Shown: positions 22,855 through 33,812 of the stretch, piece by piece | Layout of the letters: each line of letters starts with the position of its first letter | How positions within the stretch are numbered: position 1 is the first letter of the stretch | Assembly (NCBI GenBank): GCA_024220505.1 | Contig: JAKZZE010000012.1 | Location: 1,240,001-1,304,000, forward strand | Reading direction: 5' to 3' | From: Rhizopus arrhizus | Taxonomy: Eukaryota; Mucoromycota; Mucoromycetes; Mucorales; Rhizopodaceae | Length of the DNA stretch: 64,000 nt | Translations under genes and position numbers: made by a program | The notes under the pieces: model-generated | Database searches by the model: none | Told to the model about the DNA's origin: nothing | Seen by the model: only the letters and a program-made list of their open reading frames with translations

Positions 22855-23293
22855 ATGCGTTTCACTCGTACTCTTTTCCAAGCTGTTACAAAGGTATGAA
22901 AAGATCAAAAGAAAATCTGATTGAAAAAAGACCAATATTTTTATTTCCATGTAGCCTACTACAGGCATCGCCGGTGTTCGTGTTCAGCCAAACCCTCGAC
23001 CTCACTTGATTCAAACTTACAACCAAACACTTGAAGCTTTATCTCGTCTTCCCACCACAGCTGTCTACAGACAAGCCACTGAAGCATTAACACAACACCG
23101 TTTATCGATTGTTGAATCCACTGAAAATGTAGACGAAATTGAAGCCAAGATTGATGTGGGTCAAATTGAAGAAATTATTTTACAAGCTCAAGACGAGTTG
23201 AAATTGGTTGGAAAGATGGAAGAATGGAAGGCTTGGGAGTCATTGGAAACACCTATTCCTGAAGGTCAATGGCAATATCCTTCAAAAGAATAA
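22855..23293 (+). CDS. Mitochondrial complex I subunit, NDUFA5 (B13/29.9 kDa) family
   Basis: Two exons: 22855-22893 and 22955-23293, about 125 residues. The first exon gives a basic presequence (MRFTRTLFQAVTK). Family marks follow: TTGIAGVRV, LIQTYNQTLEALSRLPTTAV, YRQATEALTQHRLSIVE, GQIEEIILQAQDELKLVGKM and EEWKAWESLE, ending in PEGQWQYP. This matches human NDUFA5 along its length. The protein is an accessory subunit of the NADH:ubiquinone oxidoreductase peripheral arm. Confidence 0.94.
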
Positions 23294-23890
23294 ATAGACG
23301 TAGAGATTATTAAATAAACAGCTCTTTTGAATTGCCCTATTCTCTTTGATAAAAAGATAGAATCCATGCAATAAAGATCACGTACTTGTAAGCCTAAAGG
23401 AGAGAGAGAAAAGGATATCAGTGTATCTATTCTGTATGTCATTAAAATGCAAGTCATCGCGATCAGTATCAACAGGATGTACTAAAGTATGTAAATAATG
23501 CCGTGTACCTCATCCTATAAAGGGGGGCATGAAACTTTTGATTTATTAATTTTGATGATTGCCAAAGGGCTGTTGTTGTTATTACAAGAATGACTGTTTA
23601 AAAAAAGATTTGTTAGTTTAGTGTAGATCTTTTCTTTTTATAAGAAACTTGTAGTTATTTTTATAAATCAGAATGGTACACTGCAGCTGGATAAGAATAG
23701 CTTTACCTGGTTTGATGTGGCATATTTTAATTTCTTGAAACAAACAAAAAATAAAAATGTAAAGCAAATAATATTCTTGCACACTATAATATGTACAACT
23801 CTATTTTTGGTTGTATAAGGAGGCCTTTTTATTAGTTGTGAAAATGCTCACGTTATTTTTAATTGATTAAAAAAAAAAAAGCAAAACTTG
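23294..23890. other. Intergenic; no gene seen
   Basis: This is the 3' flank of two converging genes. It has no supported coding frame. Confidence 0.45.
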
Positions 23891-24501
23891 TTAAAATACG
23901 ATGACCAACAAACAGGCTAAGAAGAGTAAAGGCGATGATGATGGTTTGAAAGCATCACTTTTGAAAACAGAGCCTTGAGTAGCACTTGATGATGCACCTG
24001 TTTTTGAAGCAGAGTTAACAGCAGAAGAAGAAGCCAAGGGCAAGATATTAATGGGTACATCAAGATGAGTATTTGTAAGAGAGTCAAGAAAGACAACATT
24101 GTATACACCAGAGGTAATGTTATTGGGAATATTGTAATTTACAGAATGTTCATAGTAAGTTGTATTAGCCTTGGTCTTTTGAGTGCCAGTTGATTTGGAA
24201 GTATCCAAATTTTGTGCGATCACATAAGATACATTGGTATTCGTGGTTGACGTAAGCGTGATAGAAAGAGAGATGGCTATTGACAATACTGTGTGAATAG
24301 GATGGTGATGATAAAATGTATAGACTTACATGCAGTAGCACTATCAAATATATCGACAGTACAAGGCAATACTTGTCCAGCAACATAAGGACCATTAGAA
24401 ACAGGGCTAGTCACATTATAATTTTGCATAGGAGAAGTCAATTGAGCAAAAGCACCACTCACAGCCAAGCCAAATACAGAACAAATCGTAAAGAATTTCA
24501 T
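23891..24501 (-). CDS. Ser/Thr-rich GPI-type wall protein, Kre9/Knh1-like fold
   Basis: Two exons: 24501-24330 and 24288-23891, about 189 residues, separated by a 41-nt intron. An N-terminal signal peptide (MKFFTICSVFGLAVSGAFAQ) precedes a beta-rich domain starting LTSPMQNYNVTSPVSNGPYV and ending GVYNVVFLDSLTNTHL, which fits the fungal Ser-Thr-rich GPI-anchored family (PF10342). Several N-glycosylation sequons (NVT, NVS, NTT, NIT) are present. A Ser/Ala linker and a hydrophobic C-terminus without charged end (LLFLACLLVIVF) fit a GPI-attachment signal. A cell-surface or wall role is inferred. Confidence 0.75.
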
Positions 24502-24632
24502 TTTTTAAATAATAAAGAGAAAGAAAAAGGACAAACTGATAGATGTCTTTGACCCCTTTTTATTGATTAACAAGATGGTATTGTGTAACCTGTCGATTAT
24601 GGATAGATTATGTTACACATTCATGAAATTAA

Positions 24633-25497
24633 TTAAGCAAAAGTAAAATAAAGAGTTGCTAAAGTAATCGAAACCAAGATCTTTCCAACACTAGCCATTC
24701 TTTGAGAACCATCGGATGAAGCTAATGTACTTGATGTAGTACTACTGCTTGGAGATCCACTTGGCTTAGCCAAAACTTGACTAGACATTGTAGGACTAGA
24801 AGATACGATGGCTGAAGTAGACCAAGCACCACTACTGGCCGTACTCATACTAACAGATAATGTTGATGATGCTATTTAAAGAGAAAAAAAATGAGTGAAT
24901 GCAAAGGAGAGAGAGGGGAGATAGGGAAGAGGGAAAGGGAAAGAAAGAGAAGAGGGGGAGGGGGGAGGAGAAAAATTTGGTAAATAAGATGGGAATCTAG
25001 AATTACCTTCAGAGATTGAGGCACTGGATGCTGTTACGGATCCTGAAAACGATACGTCAGATGATAAAGTAGCAGAAGAAGCAGCAATTAAAGTAGTTGA
25101 GCTATCAACAATAGTACTTTCAGCTGAATCTAAAGTGGTGGTAGCCGTAGCACGAGTAGTTTCAGTAGGCATGACAGATGTCGTGGTAGTGATGGTGGTA
25201 GCAGCTAAAATCTCCTCTGTCGGGTTAGCTTCTTGCTTTGTAGTCTCTGTCAAATAGTTTGAAATTTGATCTTGGCCCACGATTGATTTCCACCAAAAAA
25301 TATCAGTATTAAGAGGAGGTAAAGTAGGTTCAGCAACAGCAGCGGTCATAGTGGCGCCATTGTCATTTTCTGTTTATATTTCATCAGATCTTTGAGGTCC
25401 TTTTGTTAGAATATATCTTTGTACCTTCAAGACCAAAAACAACAAGTTGTTGAATACTAAGAAGAGTAACTAAGGATAAAGCACTTGTAATTTTCAT
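24633..25497 (-). CDS. Secreted Ser/Thr-rich GPI-type protein
   Basis: Three exons: 25497-25425, 25369-25017 and 24871-24633, about 221 residues. A signal peptide (MKITSALSLVTLLSIQQLVV) is followed by a short N-terminal segment with FWWKSIVGQDQISNYL, a long Ser/Thr-rich region typical of O-mannosylated wall proteins, and a hydrophobic end (ILVSITLATLYFTF) fitting a GPI signal. There is no enzyme domain. The 145-nt second intron is unusual in holding a long purine (A/G) tract. It lies in tandem with the Kre9-like gene, and both probably serve the cell surface. Confidence 0.7.
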
Positions 25498-25979
25498 ATT
25501 TAGAAAAAGTAAAGTAAAGTAAAAAAAAAAAAGGATACACTTTTACATATATTTATACACAAAGCAAACATAAACTCTCCCTGTTCTCCCTTATGCCCCC
25601 TTCTCTCTATTCCTTCTGTGTTAAGAACATCCTAGATTCTACTATACAACACTTTGCATGGATCTACAATTCTTTAAGTCCGGATTTTCATTTGTTAATC
25701 CATCAAATAAATGTTCTTTAAAAAAGGGAACATAGTTCAGCATTGTAACACGTTGAATACATCAAAAGTAACTGTCTTTGAAAACAAAGGGTCTCTGTAG
25801 TGACACACATCAGATAGAATAAGAAGACATGAAAACATTTATTTACAATGAATTGATTATTTGAAAGAATTATGAACAAAATTATAAAAATATCTTTCAC
25901 TTTGTCAATGCATCATTTGAACTTGTAAAATAAATGTTCTCAGCACTAACGATGATCATCAAGAAAAATAAGAGTAAAT

Positions 25980-26468
25980 CTAGATGAGAAGCTTTTCAAT
26001 TTGAGTCTTGATGTTCAAGATTTGAGGCTTCAAGTCAGAGGCTTCGTTGGTGGTGATGGAAGCAGAGATCACAGGACGAGAAACACCGCATGCACGACCC
26101 AAAGCAGTCTTGGAAGGAACAAAGACATAGGGAACGTTCTTGTCTTCACAGAGAAGAGGAAGATGAAGAAGGATTTCAAGGGGTTCAGTATCAGCTATCA
26201 AATGAATAAGTAACATGTCATTTGTTTTTACTTTTCTCTATTTACCAGCCATAACAATGAATTCAGAAATACCTCTGTTCAAGGTCTTGGTGGCTTCGTT
26301 AGCACCCTTCTTCAATTGCTTGTAGTGAGAAGCTTGTTGAACGAGATCAAGGATGGTGCTGGTCAAAGAAGCATCAGCGAGAGGGAAGGCTTTGGGGTTA
26401 ACGGCAGCAGACTATAGATTCAACGTTAATCTCGTCATTTTTATATTTACTGTCTTTTATTTTACCAT
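25980..26468 (-). CDS. SNU13: SNU13 / 15.5K (L7Ae family RNA-binding protein)
   Basis: Three exons; the first is only the ATG (26468-26466), then ...[20 protein letters not shown] from about 26413, and the last exon from about 26195 to 25980. The L7Ae/L30e domain fills the protein: [60 protein letters not shown] and VSRPVISAS. This is near-identical to human 15.5K/NHP2L1. It binds kink-turns in U4 snRNA and box C/D snoRNAs and works in the nucleus and nucleolus. Confidence 0.96.
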
Positions 26469-26595
26469 GTTTACAAGTGAATAACAATAAAGTTAAAAAA
26501 AAAATTAAAGTACTTTATGAAATCCATTGAAAAATAAAATTTTTTTTAGACAGTCCTTAATGACCAGTCACAATCGTGGTGGATTTATTTTCTAT

Positions 26596-26629
<34 letters not shown>

Positions 26630-26722
26630 CTCAGATGCATTCCATTTGAAACTTCCAGAAATTTTTTATTTTTTTTTTTAAATTGAAACCAAATCAAAGA
26701 GACCAATCAATAATAGCTCATT

Positions 26723-27758
26723 TTATTTGTGCTGCTTGATAATAATTGCATCTTTTTGGGAAGCATATTCTGTCCAACTTCCATCATAAACTGCTAAATT
26801 TTTAGCGCCTGCTCTTTCAAGTGCCATATATAAAATAGAGGCTGTAATACCACTTCCTATTAACCAATAGATTGATTATAAATATTGATGAAAATGATTG
26901 ATTTTACCACAACTAGTAACGATCTCTTTAGAAAGATCAACTCCTTTTTCTTGAAATATTTGGCATAATTTTTGGTCGTCATAGAACTCTCCGTCGGGTC
27001 CGATGACTTCATTAAAGGCAACACTGATCGATCCAGGCATATGACCTGAACTTAAACCTACTCGAGGTTCTGCTGCCTCTCCTGTGAATCTTGCATAGGG
27101 GCGAGCATCGAGTACTTGAAATGCATTAGAACCATTTTGAGCCTTGCGTGCATTATCCAAGATGGTTGGATAATCACGAACGATACTCTGGTTTAATTGA
27201 GGTAGCTTGTATTCTTTTTCTTTTATTCTTTCAGGAACACCACTTTCAACCGGACCATGTTCTTTCTCCCATGCTGGTAATCCACCACTTAGAACAGAAA
27301 CAGATTGATGTCCAAATGCCTATGAATATTATAACACATGGTTTTGTGTAATGTGTTTATGTGTACCTTAAATGTCCAATACACTCTACAAGCAGAAAAG
27401 ATACCAACCGAGTCATAAACAACAACATGATCGTTTTCATCAATACCCATTTTACCTAAGAATTCCCTCTATTCAGAAAAAAATAAAACAATATCAATTC
27501 ATCCTTATTACCAACAGCATCAGCAAATACTTTTGGTGAAGGTAGCATATGAGGAAGGTCAGTGGATGACTCTTTTATGCCATCGATATCAAAAAATCGA
27601 CTTGTTATTATTCTTTTTTCTATAAATTCTTGATAAGGATTACGATTCGTATTAGGCATATGCCATGAACCATCCAAGACTTTGACGCGTTCAAGGTTTG
27701 ACTTGAGTTGTTCAGTCGAGATAAGACTTGCAAAAGAACGTTTTGATTGTCCAGTCAT
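26723..27758 (-). CDS. Mercaptopyruvate/thiosulfate sulfurtransferase (two rhodanese domains)
   Basis: Four exons: about 27758-27516, 27468-27367, 27319-26908 and 26856-26723. Domain 1 has VKVLDGSWHMPNTNRNPYQE, FFDIDGI and VVVYDSVGIFSACRVYWTFK. Domain 2 has FQVLDARPYARFTGE, GHMPGSISV and the active-site loop SCGSGITA, whose Cys carries the persulfide; the CG(S)GxT form favours mercaptopyruvate over thiosulfate as donor. The first intron seems to need a weak donor, GTTGGT, to keep frame. An in-frame ATG at 27785 would add nine residues. Transcribed away from the ALMT-like gene. Confidence 0.9.
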
Positions 27759-27785
27759 TTTGTCTGTTATCAAAACGTGTGTCAA

Positions 27786-28111
27786 ACAATAATAAAATAT
27801 TATATTCTTGGTTTTCTGTCTTACACTGTTTGAAAGTAGATAGAGTGTGCCTCAGCATTCGTTTATTGAGGAAATGAAAAAAAAAAAAAAAAAAAAAAAA
27901 AGTACTAAAACAAGATGGTGACGGTTGATTAAACTGTGCGACAGAACCTATCTTTTAAAATTAACCTAGTTTGTACTACCTTTCATGCAACAAAAGATCT
28001 GTGTGCTTGTGAGATGTTCAATATAAATATGTCCACCTTCTATCCTATCTCTTTCTTTTTTTTTTATATATAAACACATTCCTCATCTACCCTATTTTCC
28101 TCTCATATAAA
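27786..28111. promoter_or_regulatory. Divergent promoter region
   Basis: The 326 bp between the sulfurtransferase and ALMT-like starts contain an A25 run at 27877-27901. A CT-rich, TATA-like tract (tttttatatataaa) lies at about 28055-28072, 40-57 bp before the + start. No other site was recognised. Confidence 0.4.
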
Positions 28112-30047
28112 ATGACTATATTTATTGATACTGAAAAAGGACTCAATTCAACACATATGAAGTCTACTGATTCAGATGAAGCTTGTGGTAATACAAATAC
28201 TCTTTGTCCTCCCCCCCTTTTTTTTTTTCTTCTTATATATCCTCTTTCTTATACATACATTCTAGATCTTGGTGAAAAAACAAATTCAATGATAAATGAA
28301 AAAACAATTCATTTTGAAGAACACTTGAAAGAGAATACAATCATCATTGAAGATCTTCCTGTTCCACCAACCACAAGTCATAGTAAAAAAGAGAGCCACT
28401 GATCACAAAACTTGTCTTCTTCAAATGGATATGTGATCAGTGTAAGGATGACAAGAACAGATATGCTTTTCAAATGGCTACGGCATTCACTTTAGCTGCT
28501 CTCTTTGTGGTCATTAAACCTGTTGCACACATATTTGAAAATGCATTCTGGATTGGTAAGTTATAGTTGACCTGTACTACTCTATGTACTCAACTATAGT
28601 TACTTTTCTAGGTGTGGCTGTGGTGACCATATTGGATAACACCGTCGGTGGTTTTCTTACACTCAGTTTTCAAAGAATTATTGGTACTGTGGTTGGTGGT
28701 GTGTTGAGTATCATTGTCATGACAGTCGTTCGTGCTATCTTTCAACCCCAGTGGGATGCAAGAGCTGCTGTCTTGCTCTGTTTCTTTATGTTTGCTCAAG
28801 TTTTTATTATCGCAAGACTCAAACAACTTCCCAACTACTCTTATGCAGGCGGCATTGTAAATATATTCTCTCAGTGGTTTACATTTGGTTTATTGACTTG
28901 GTTTATTTTAGGGTTTGTTAACGACCGTTATTATCTTGTTATCTGGTTATAACGATATAATTCATGGTCGATTATCCAGAGTATCAGAACTTGGTGCATG
29001 GAGAACATGCAACTTGGTGATCGGTATAGTGCTTGCAATGTAAGTCAATCTGAGCCTTAAAAAAAATGATGTCGGGTGTCTTGGTATTCCAATCATTTAA
29101 TTTCTTATCTTAGGATGGTTTCATTTTGTGTGTTTCCTGTTACATCCACTGGCATAATGAGAGCAAACCTCGGAAAATCAATGGAGAAATCTGCTAATTT
29201 ATATCAAAGACTGGCAGAATTTTATCTTGATTTCAAACAAGGAGAGTCAGATCATTCTTTGGCTTCTATGCTAGAACGTAAAGCACCGATAGAGGAAGAA
29301 CAAGAACCACCTTCCATAAAAGAAACACTTCAACGTATCTTTTCAAATACCCAAACGGATCCACAAGTAGAACAGAACCAGGTCTGGACAAATGACGAAA
29401 TCACAAGTATCAGTAACGAAGCTATCTCCATTCTCTTTCAGCTTCAAACAGAATCTACACGCTTAAGAAACGTATCCAATGAATACAACTTTCGGCTCTT
29501 TTTTTATTTTCTCGAGGGAGGCAAAGATCACTGCAAGCGGTACATGCGCCGTGCGAAAAGATACAATGAAGCGATCGATGCCCTCAAACGGACCGTTTGG
29601 CCACTTGCCTCCTTTCGCTTGCTGTTTCCTCTCATTCACTCTGAACAAAAGATGAGGATGACACCCACAAGAGAAACGCTTGAATGCTTTACCGATAGTC
29701 TCACAGTGATGCGAAAACTCGGATCGATCCTGAAGGATCGTCAACGTCCGCTGAGTGATTTTAAAGAAGATTGGTTGGAGATTCATCGGATGGTGGCTGC
29801 TGGGAATGCACATGCTCAGCGCGAGCTCAAAGAGACGGTTCAAATCGGGATGAATCATCAAAACATGGATGGTTACAAGTTGCTTTCTTATTATGGATTC
29901 CTCGTCAGATTTTCGGCGATTTGGGACGGATTGAAAACAGTAGTAGACCTGCTGAGCCCGTTGAACGGTAGTTTGAGTCGTGCTGGTTCTGTTCAAAGTG
30001 AATCCACTTGTTTACCAAATAGGGAAGTGATTCATGTACCCGAATAA
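28112..30047 (+). CDS. Aluminium-activated malate transporter-like (ALMT/FUSC-type) membrane protein, with apparent frameshift
   Basis: Five exons can be joined (donors near 28186, 28555, 28856, 29040). A polar N-terminus is followed by six hydrophobic segments, among them AFTLAALFVVIKPVAHIFEN, GVAVVTILDNTVGGFLTLSF and GTVVGGVLSIIVMTVVRAIF, then a long cytosolic helical half. The WxGVAVVTILDNTVGGTL-like block is typical of plant ALMT and its fungal relatives, which are anion channels. The frame breaks at the A6 run 28385-28390: the upstream frame stops at 28402, while coding continues in another frame from about 28391. This could be a base-call error, a missed splice or a real lesion. Substrate is unknown. 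Confidence 0.75.
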
Positions 30048-31607
30048 TATATATTTTCTTTATAATAAATTTCTTATTTTGCTTATCTACCAAATCAAGT
30101 CGCATTTTGTTTGAGACATGTTACCGTAGTACTATTATCCATTAGATTATTTCTTTTTTAATCAATGTTTTTAATTTTCATGGCGTGTGCGTGTGTGACA
30201 CGAAGCACAGAAAAAGTAAAAAAATACTAAATCTAAAACAAGTCAAAGCGTTCAAAGGAGATAACAAAGCGTGATTTAATACTTTTATGGCGTAGATCAT
30301 TTCTTTTTTTTTATGTGAGCAAACTGACTGAAACTACAGTATTCCCTCGTGAATTTTAAGTGTGACTTTAGTATCTTTTGATGATACTACTTTGTTTGTT
30401 AAGCTCTGGGTTCTTATTCTCGTCTTTTAAAAATAAGGAAGGTGGTTCATGCAAATTTAAATTCAGTTGTATTCCATTTACTTTCTCGTCCCCCCCCTTT
30501 TTTTTTGTACTTGAACCCGAAATTTTGTTTGAGTTATCTTTGTTGTATGAAATAGAATTAAATTAAATTTGATCATTATCTGGTTTCATATCAAAACAAA
30601 AGTACTTATCATTCACGCGGTAAAACTCAAATAAAAAATAATCTTACAAGTTTTATTAAAAGACTTGAACGAGTATGTAGTGTCCTCACTCTAATCCCCC
30701 CCCCGGAGTCAGATCAAAAGGGAACATAAGGGAATTTTTTTTAAAAAAAAAAAGAATAAGAAAAGATGTGTCAGGACGTCAAATTCAAAGAAGATCAGAT
30801 AAACGGCGGGTCAACAGAGATAGAATGAAACGAACGTGACTTGTAGGGTAAGTAGTAAGTTTGGAGGGAAAAACAAAACTTTGATAGTAAATGATATTTT
30901 AAAACAAATTGATTAGTTGAATTAATTTATTTTCTTAACAATCTAGATAATTTTCTTTTACTGTACACAGTTGATCTTGCTTGTGTTTCTTTTTGATTCT
31001 CAGTTTATAGAATCGAAGCAGTCTATGTACTTTATCTTTTCATATCTAAATTAAAGTAATCGTACGTTCCTTCTTAAATGCCGCATGAGATTACCCAAGA
31101 TCTTCGTGCTATACAATTTAAAACGATGTCTACTTTTGTCTCTTCTTTTTACGTTTGATCATGTCAATTCTTAAAGATCGCGGTTGATGCTTTTTCGATA
31201 AAGATATCAGTGTATTTGAATGGAATTACGTTATAAGGCTCTGGGGCCCTGTAATAGAAACCATGTTTGATAATACAGGTTTAAGGCTGAGGCTCAGATG
31301 GTAGCATTATGTTTCACTTTATTTTTATTCTATCTGGACATATTGTTAGTGATACCATCTTAATTTGCCTTTATTGTTATTATTATCACCAATTAGTCTA
31401 TTTTTAATGGAATGTATTGTTTTGGATTACTTATGAACCATGGCATCTATGCCAGCAATTCATGTACGACTGTACTTTTATACTGTTTTTTTTTTTCTTT
31501 TAAGCGGTCCATGTCTCTGTGTGTATAACATGAGCTTGCAAGTCCGAATATGCAAAAAGTATATAAATCAATGCTGTTTACTTTATTTTTCTTTACAATA
31601 TAATTCC
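30048..31607. other. 1.5-kb intergenic stretch upstream of lactate dehydrogenase
   Basis: No supported gene. It contains one copy of a dispersed LTR-like repeat (listed separately) and AT-rich DNA that includes the lactate dehydrogenase promoter. Confidence 0.4.
30655..30770 (+). repeat. Dispersed LTR-like repeat, copy A
   Basis: The block starts TTAAAAGACTTGAACGAGT, has a C-run followed by AGATCAAAAGGGA and ATAAGGGAATTT, and ends in an A-rich tract with AAGATGTGTC. It matches copy B at 37541-37646 in the opposite orientation over about 100 nt with scattered differences. Its length and pattern suggest part of an LTR. Confidence 0.65.
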
Positions 31608-32570
31608 ATGGTATTACACTCAAAGGTCGCCATCGTTGGAGCTGGTGCAGTAGGAGCCTCCACTGCTTATGCACTTATGTTTAAAAACATTTGTACAGAA
31701 ATCATTATTGTTGATGTTAATCCCGACATCGTTCAAGCTCAAGTCCTTGACCTTGCAGATGCTGCCAGTATAAGTCACACGCCCATCCGAGCAGGTAGCG
31801 CAGAGGAGGCAGGGCAGGCAGATATTGTTGTCATCACGGCCGGTGCGAAACAAAGGGAAGGTGAGCCTCGTACAAAGCTCATTGAACGAAACTTCAGAGT
31901 GTTGCAAAGTATCATTGGTGGCATGCAACCCATTCGACCAGACGCAGTCATCTTGGTGGTAGCAAATCCAGTCGATATTTTGACACACATTGCAAAGACC
32001 CTCTCTGGACTGCCTCCAAACCAGGTCATTGGCTCCGGTACCTACCTTGACACGACCCGTCTTCGCGTCCATCTTGGCGATGTCTTTGATGTCAATCCTC
32101 AATCGGTCCATGCTTTTGTCTTGGGTGAACACGGGGATTCACAGATGATCGCTTGGGAGGCTGCTTCGATCGGTGGGCAGCCGTTGACAAGTTTCCCAGA
32201 ATTCGCAAAGCTGGATAAAACAGCAATTTCAAAAGCGATCTCAGGTAAAGCGATGGAGATCATTCGTTTGAAAGGAGCCACGTTTTATGGAATTGGTGCC
32301 TGTGCAGCGGATTTAGTACATACTATTATGTTGAATAGGAAATCAGTACATCCAGTTTCTGTTTATGTTGAAAAGTATGGAGCCACTTTTTCTATGCCTG
32401 CTAAACTTGGATGGAGAGGTGTTGAACAGATCTATGAAGTACCACTGACGGAAGAAGAAGAAGCGCTGCTTGTAAAATCTGTAGAGGCACTGAAATCAGT
32501 TGAATATTCATCTACAAAAGCCCCAGAAAAAAAAGTCCATGCTACTTCCTTTTCTAAAAGTAACTGTTGA
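31608..32570 (+). CDS. ldhA: L-lactate dehydrogenase (NAD-dependent), Rhizopus LdhA type
   Basis: A single exon of 320 codons starting [18 protein letters not shown]; the upstream in-frame ATG at 31440 adds a hydrophobic leader that is not conserved, so 31608 is chosen. Motifs: Rossmann [15 protein letters not shown], substrate-site Rxx[22 protein letters not shown] and catalytic His in GEHGDSQ. It reduces pyruvate to L-lactate with NADH in the cytosol. Length and sequence agree with Rhizopus LdhA, the enzyme behind lactic acid fermentation. The gene lacks introns in an intron-rich neighbourhood and uses more C/G third positions than its surroundings, which fits an old acquisition or retrocopy. 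Confidence 0.95.
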   Translation: MVLHSKVAIVGAGAVGASTAYALMFKNICTEIIIVDVNPDIVQAQVLDLADAASISHTPIRAGSAEEAGQADIVVITAGAKQREGEPRTKLIERNFRVLQSIIGGMQPIRPDAVILVVANPVDILTHIAKTLSGLPPNQVIGSGTYLDTTRLRVHLGDVFDVNPQSVHAFVLGEHGDSQMIAWEAASIGGQPLTSFPEFAKLDKTAISKAISGKAMEIIRLKGATFYGIGACAADLVHTIMLNRKSVHPVSVYVEKYGATFSMPAKLGWRGVEQIYEVPLTEEEEALLVKSVEALKSVEYSSTKAPEKKVHATSFSKSNC

Positions 32571-33143
32571 TAATTTACAAATAATAAATCATGCTTTGCA
32601 CTGCTAGTGTATACATAAAGAAAAAGTTAATAGTCAGTTGTTATACTCGGTGTAGCTAATTTTGTGAATGATACTTTTAATTACAATATAATTTATACTT
32701 TTTTATTCTGATCTTTGAACTTGTATATAACATAGATATTCCAACAAAGCAAAAATTCCATGAAAAAAAAGGTTATTTATAATATATTTTAATTTACAAT
32801 CGAATTGTAAATTGTACACAATTTTATGAACTTATTTTATGCAATTCAGAACTATAAACAGAGCAGTTTTCTGTTTTACTTTCTTCAAAACAAAACTAAG
32901 CTTATTGGCTTTATATAAAGTATAGAAAAATCAGATAAAAGAGAAAGTTAAAATGACTGTGTATGAGGGGTATTGTTGTTGCTGTAAGCTGGGAATGCCT
33001 GTACCACAGATATACCCGTGTACAATAATAAGAAGGGATACAGAAATTCAGTTGTTAGCTGTAAAACCTTTATACTTTACTCGTAACAATCTTCCTTGAT
33101 AGCTCATTTGACAATATGACGCCCAAATATAAAAGAGTGTTTA
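32571..33143. other. Intergenic; no gene seen
   Basis: Converging 3' flanks, AT-rich, with no coding frame supported. Confidence 0.45.
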
Positions 33144-33812
33144 TTATCCATGACTTAAAGGTAGAACAATAAGTTCCAATAAATCATTAATCCATCTTTC
33201 CTTGACCTGTACCCATTCTTCACTCATCACTAATGTATGCCTTTCTAAATTAAGTAATGCACCGGCCAGATGTCTCTCTGATCTTCCTGTGCTCACTAAT
33301 GTGAGCCACATCTCTCTTTCTTCAAGCCAAGCCTCAGAGATAGCGGTCCATAGTAAAGCTATCTCTAACTGGACAAGTTGGTAGGCTACTTGCTCAATAC
33401 TGTTTGGTTCCCTTGGTAGCCATGTTTGTCGTTTAGATAACCATTTGGGTGATTTATGTCGATTGTTTATGTAGGATTCGTAAAGCCTTATTTTGTTGTT
33501 TAATACTTTTATACTGCTGAGTATAGATGTTTCATATGAAGGAGGTACTTCATGTGATGTGGATGGTATCCAAAATGCAGGAGGTGGACTTTCTAATCTT
33601 ATTACTACTACTTCATCCTCTGTTGTTGGATTATCATTATGTTCTTCGACATATTCTTCTTCCTCTTCTTCGTCATCATCATCGTCTTCGATATCTGCAT
33701 CTGCATTTTGTACATCTGTTATGATTGTTTGACTGTGTTCCTCTTCCTCGCCTTCAGTTGTAGTTGTAGTTGTGGTTGCTGTTATATTACTGGTATTGTC
33801 TTGTAACCTTTA
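33144..33812 (-). CDS. Acidic, tryptophan-rich protein of unknown function, 5' end not found
   Basis: The minus strand is open for over 215 codons to the TAA at 33146-33144, but has no ATG at its head, so it must be a 3' exon or a truncated gene. It begins with a Thr-run and a long Glu/Asp-rich segment, then PPPAFWIPSTSHEVPPSYET, then a helical part with PKWLSKRQTWLPREP, AISEAWLEEREMWLTLVSTG, HLAGALLNLERHTL and EEWVQVKERWINDLL. The W..R..W and LxGALLxLE spacing recalls helical domains of chromatin-remodelling subunits (DDT/WHIM type), which is only an impression. An acceptor-like AAAG lies at about 33812. The plus-strand frames here are shadows. Confidence 0.5.

Noticed and set aside
29463..29996. 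177-codon minus-strand ORF
   Set aside because: Shadow of the cytosolic half of the ALMT-like gene.
31440..31607. N-terminal extension of lactate dehydrogenase from ATG 31440
   Set aside because: The added residues are Phe/Leu/Cys-rich 5' flank; starting at 31608 gives the family's 320-residue length and MVLHSKV start.
31620..32132. 170-codon minus-strand ORF over lactate dehydrogenase
   Set aside because: Antisense to a well-conserved gene; no family resemblance.
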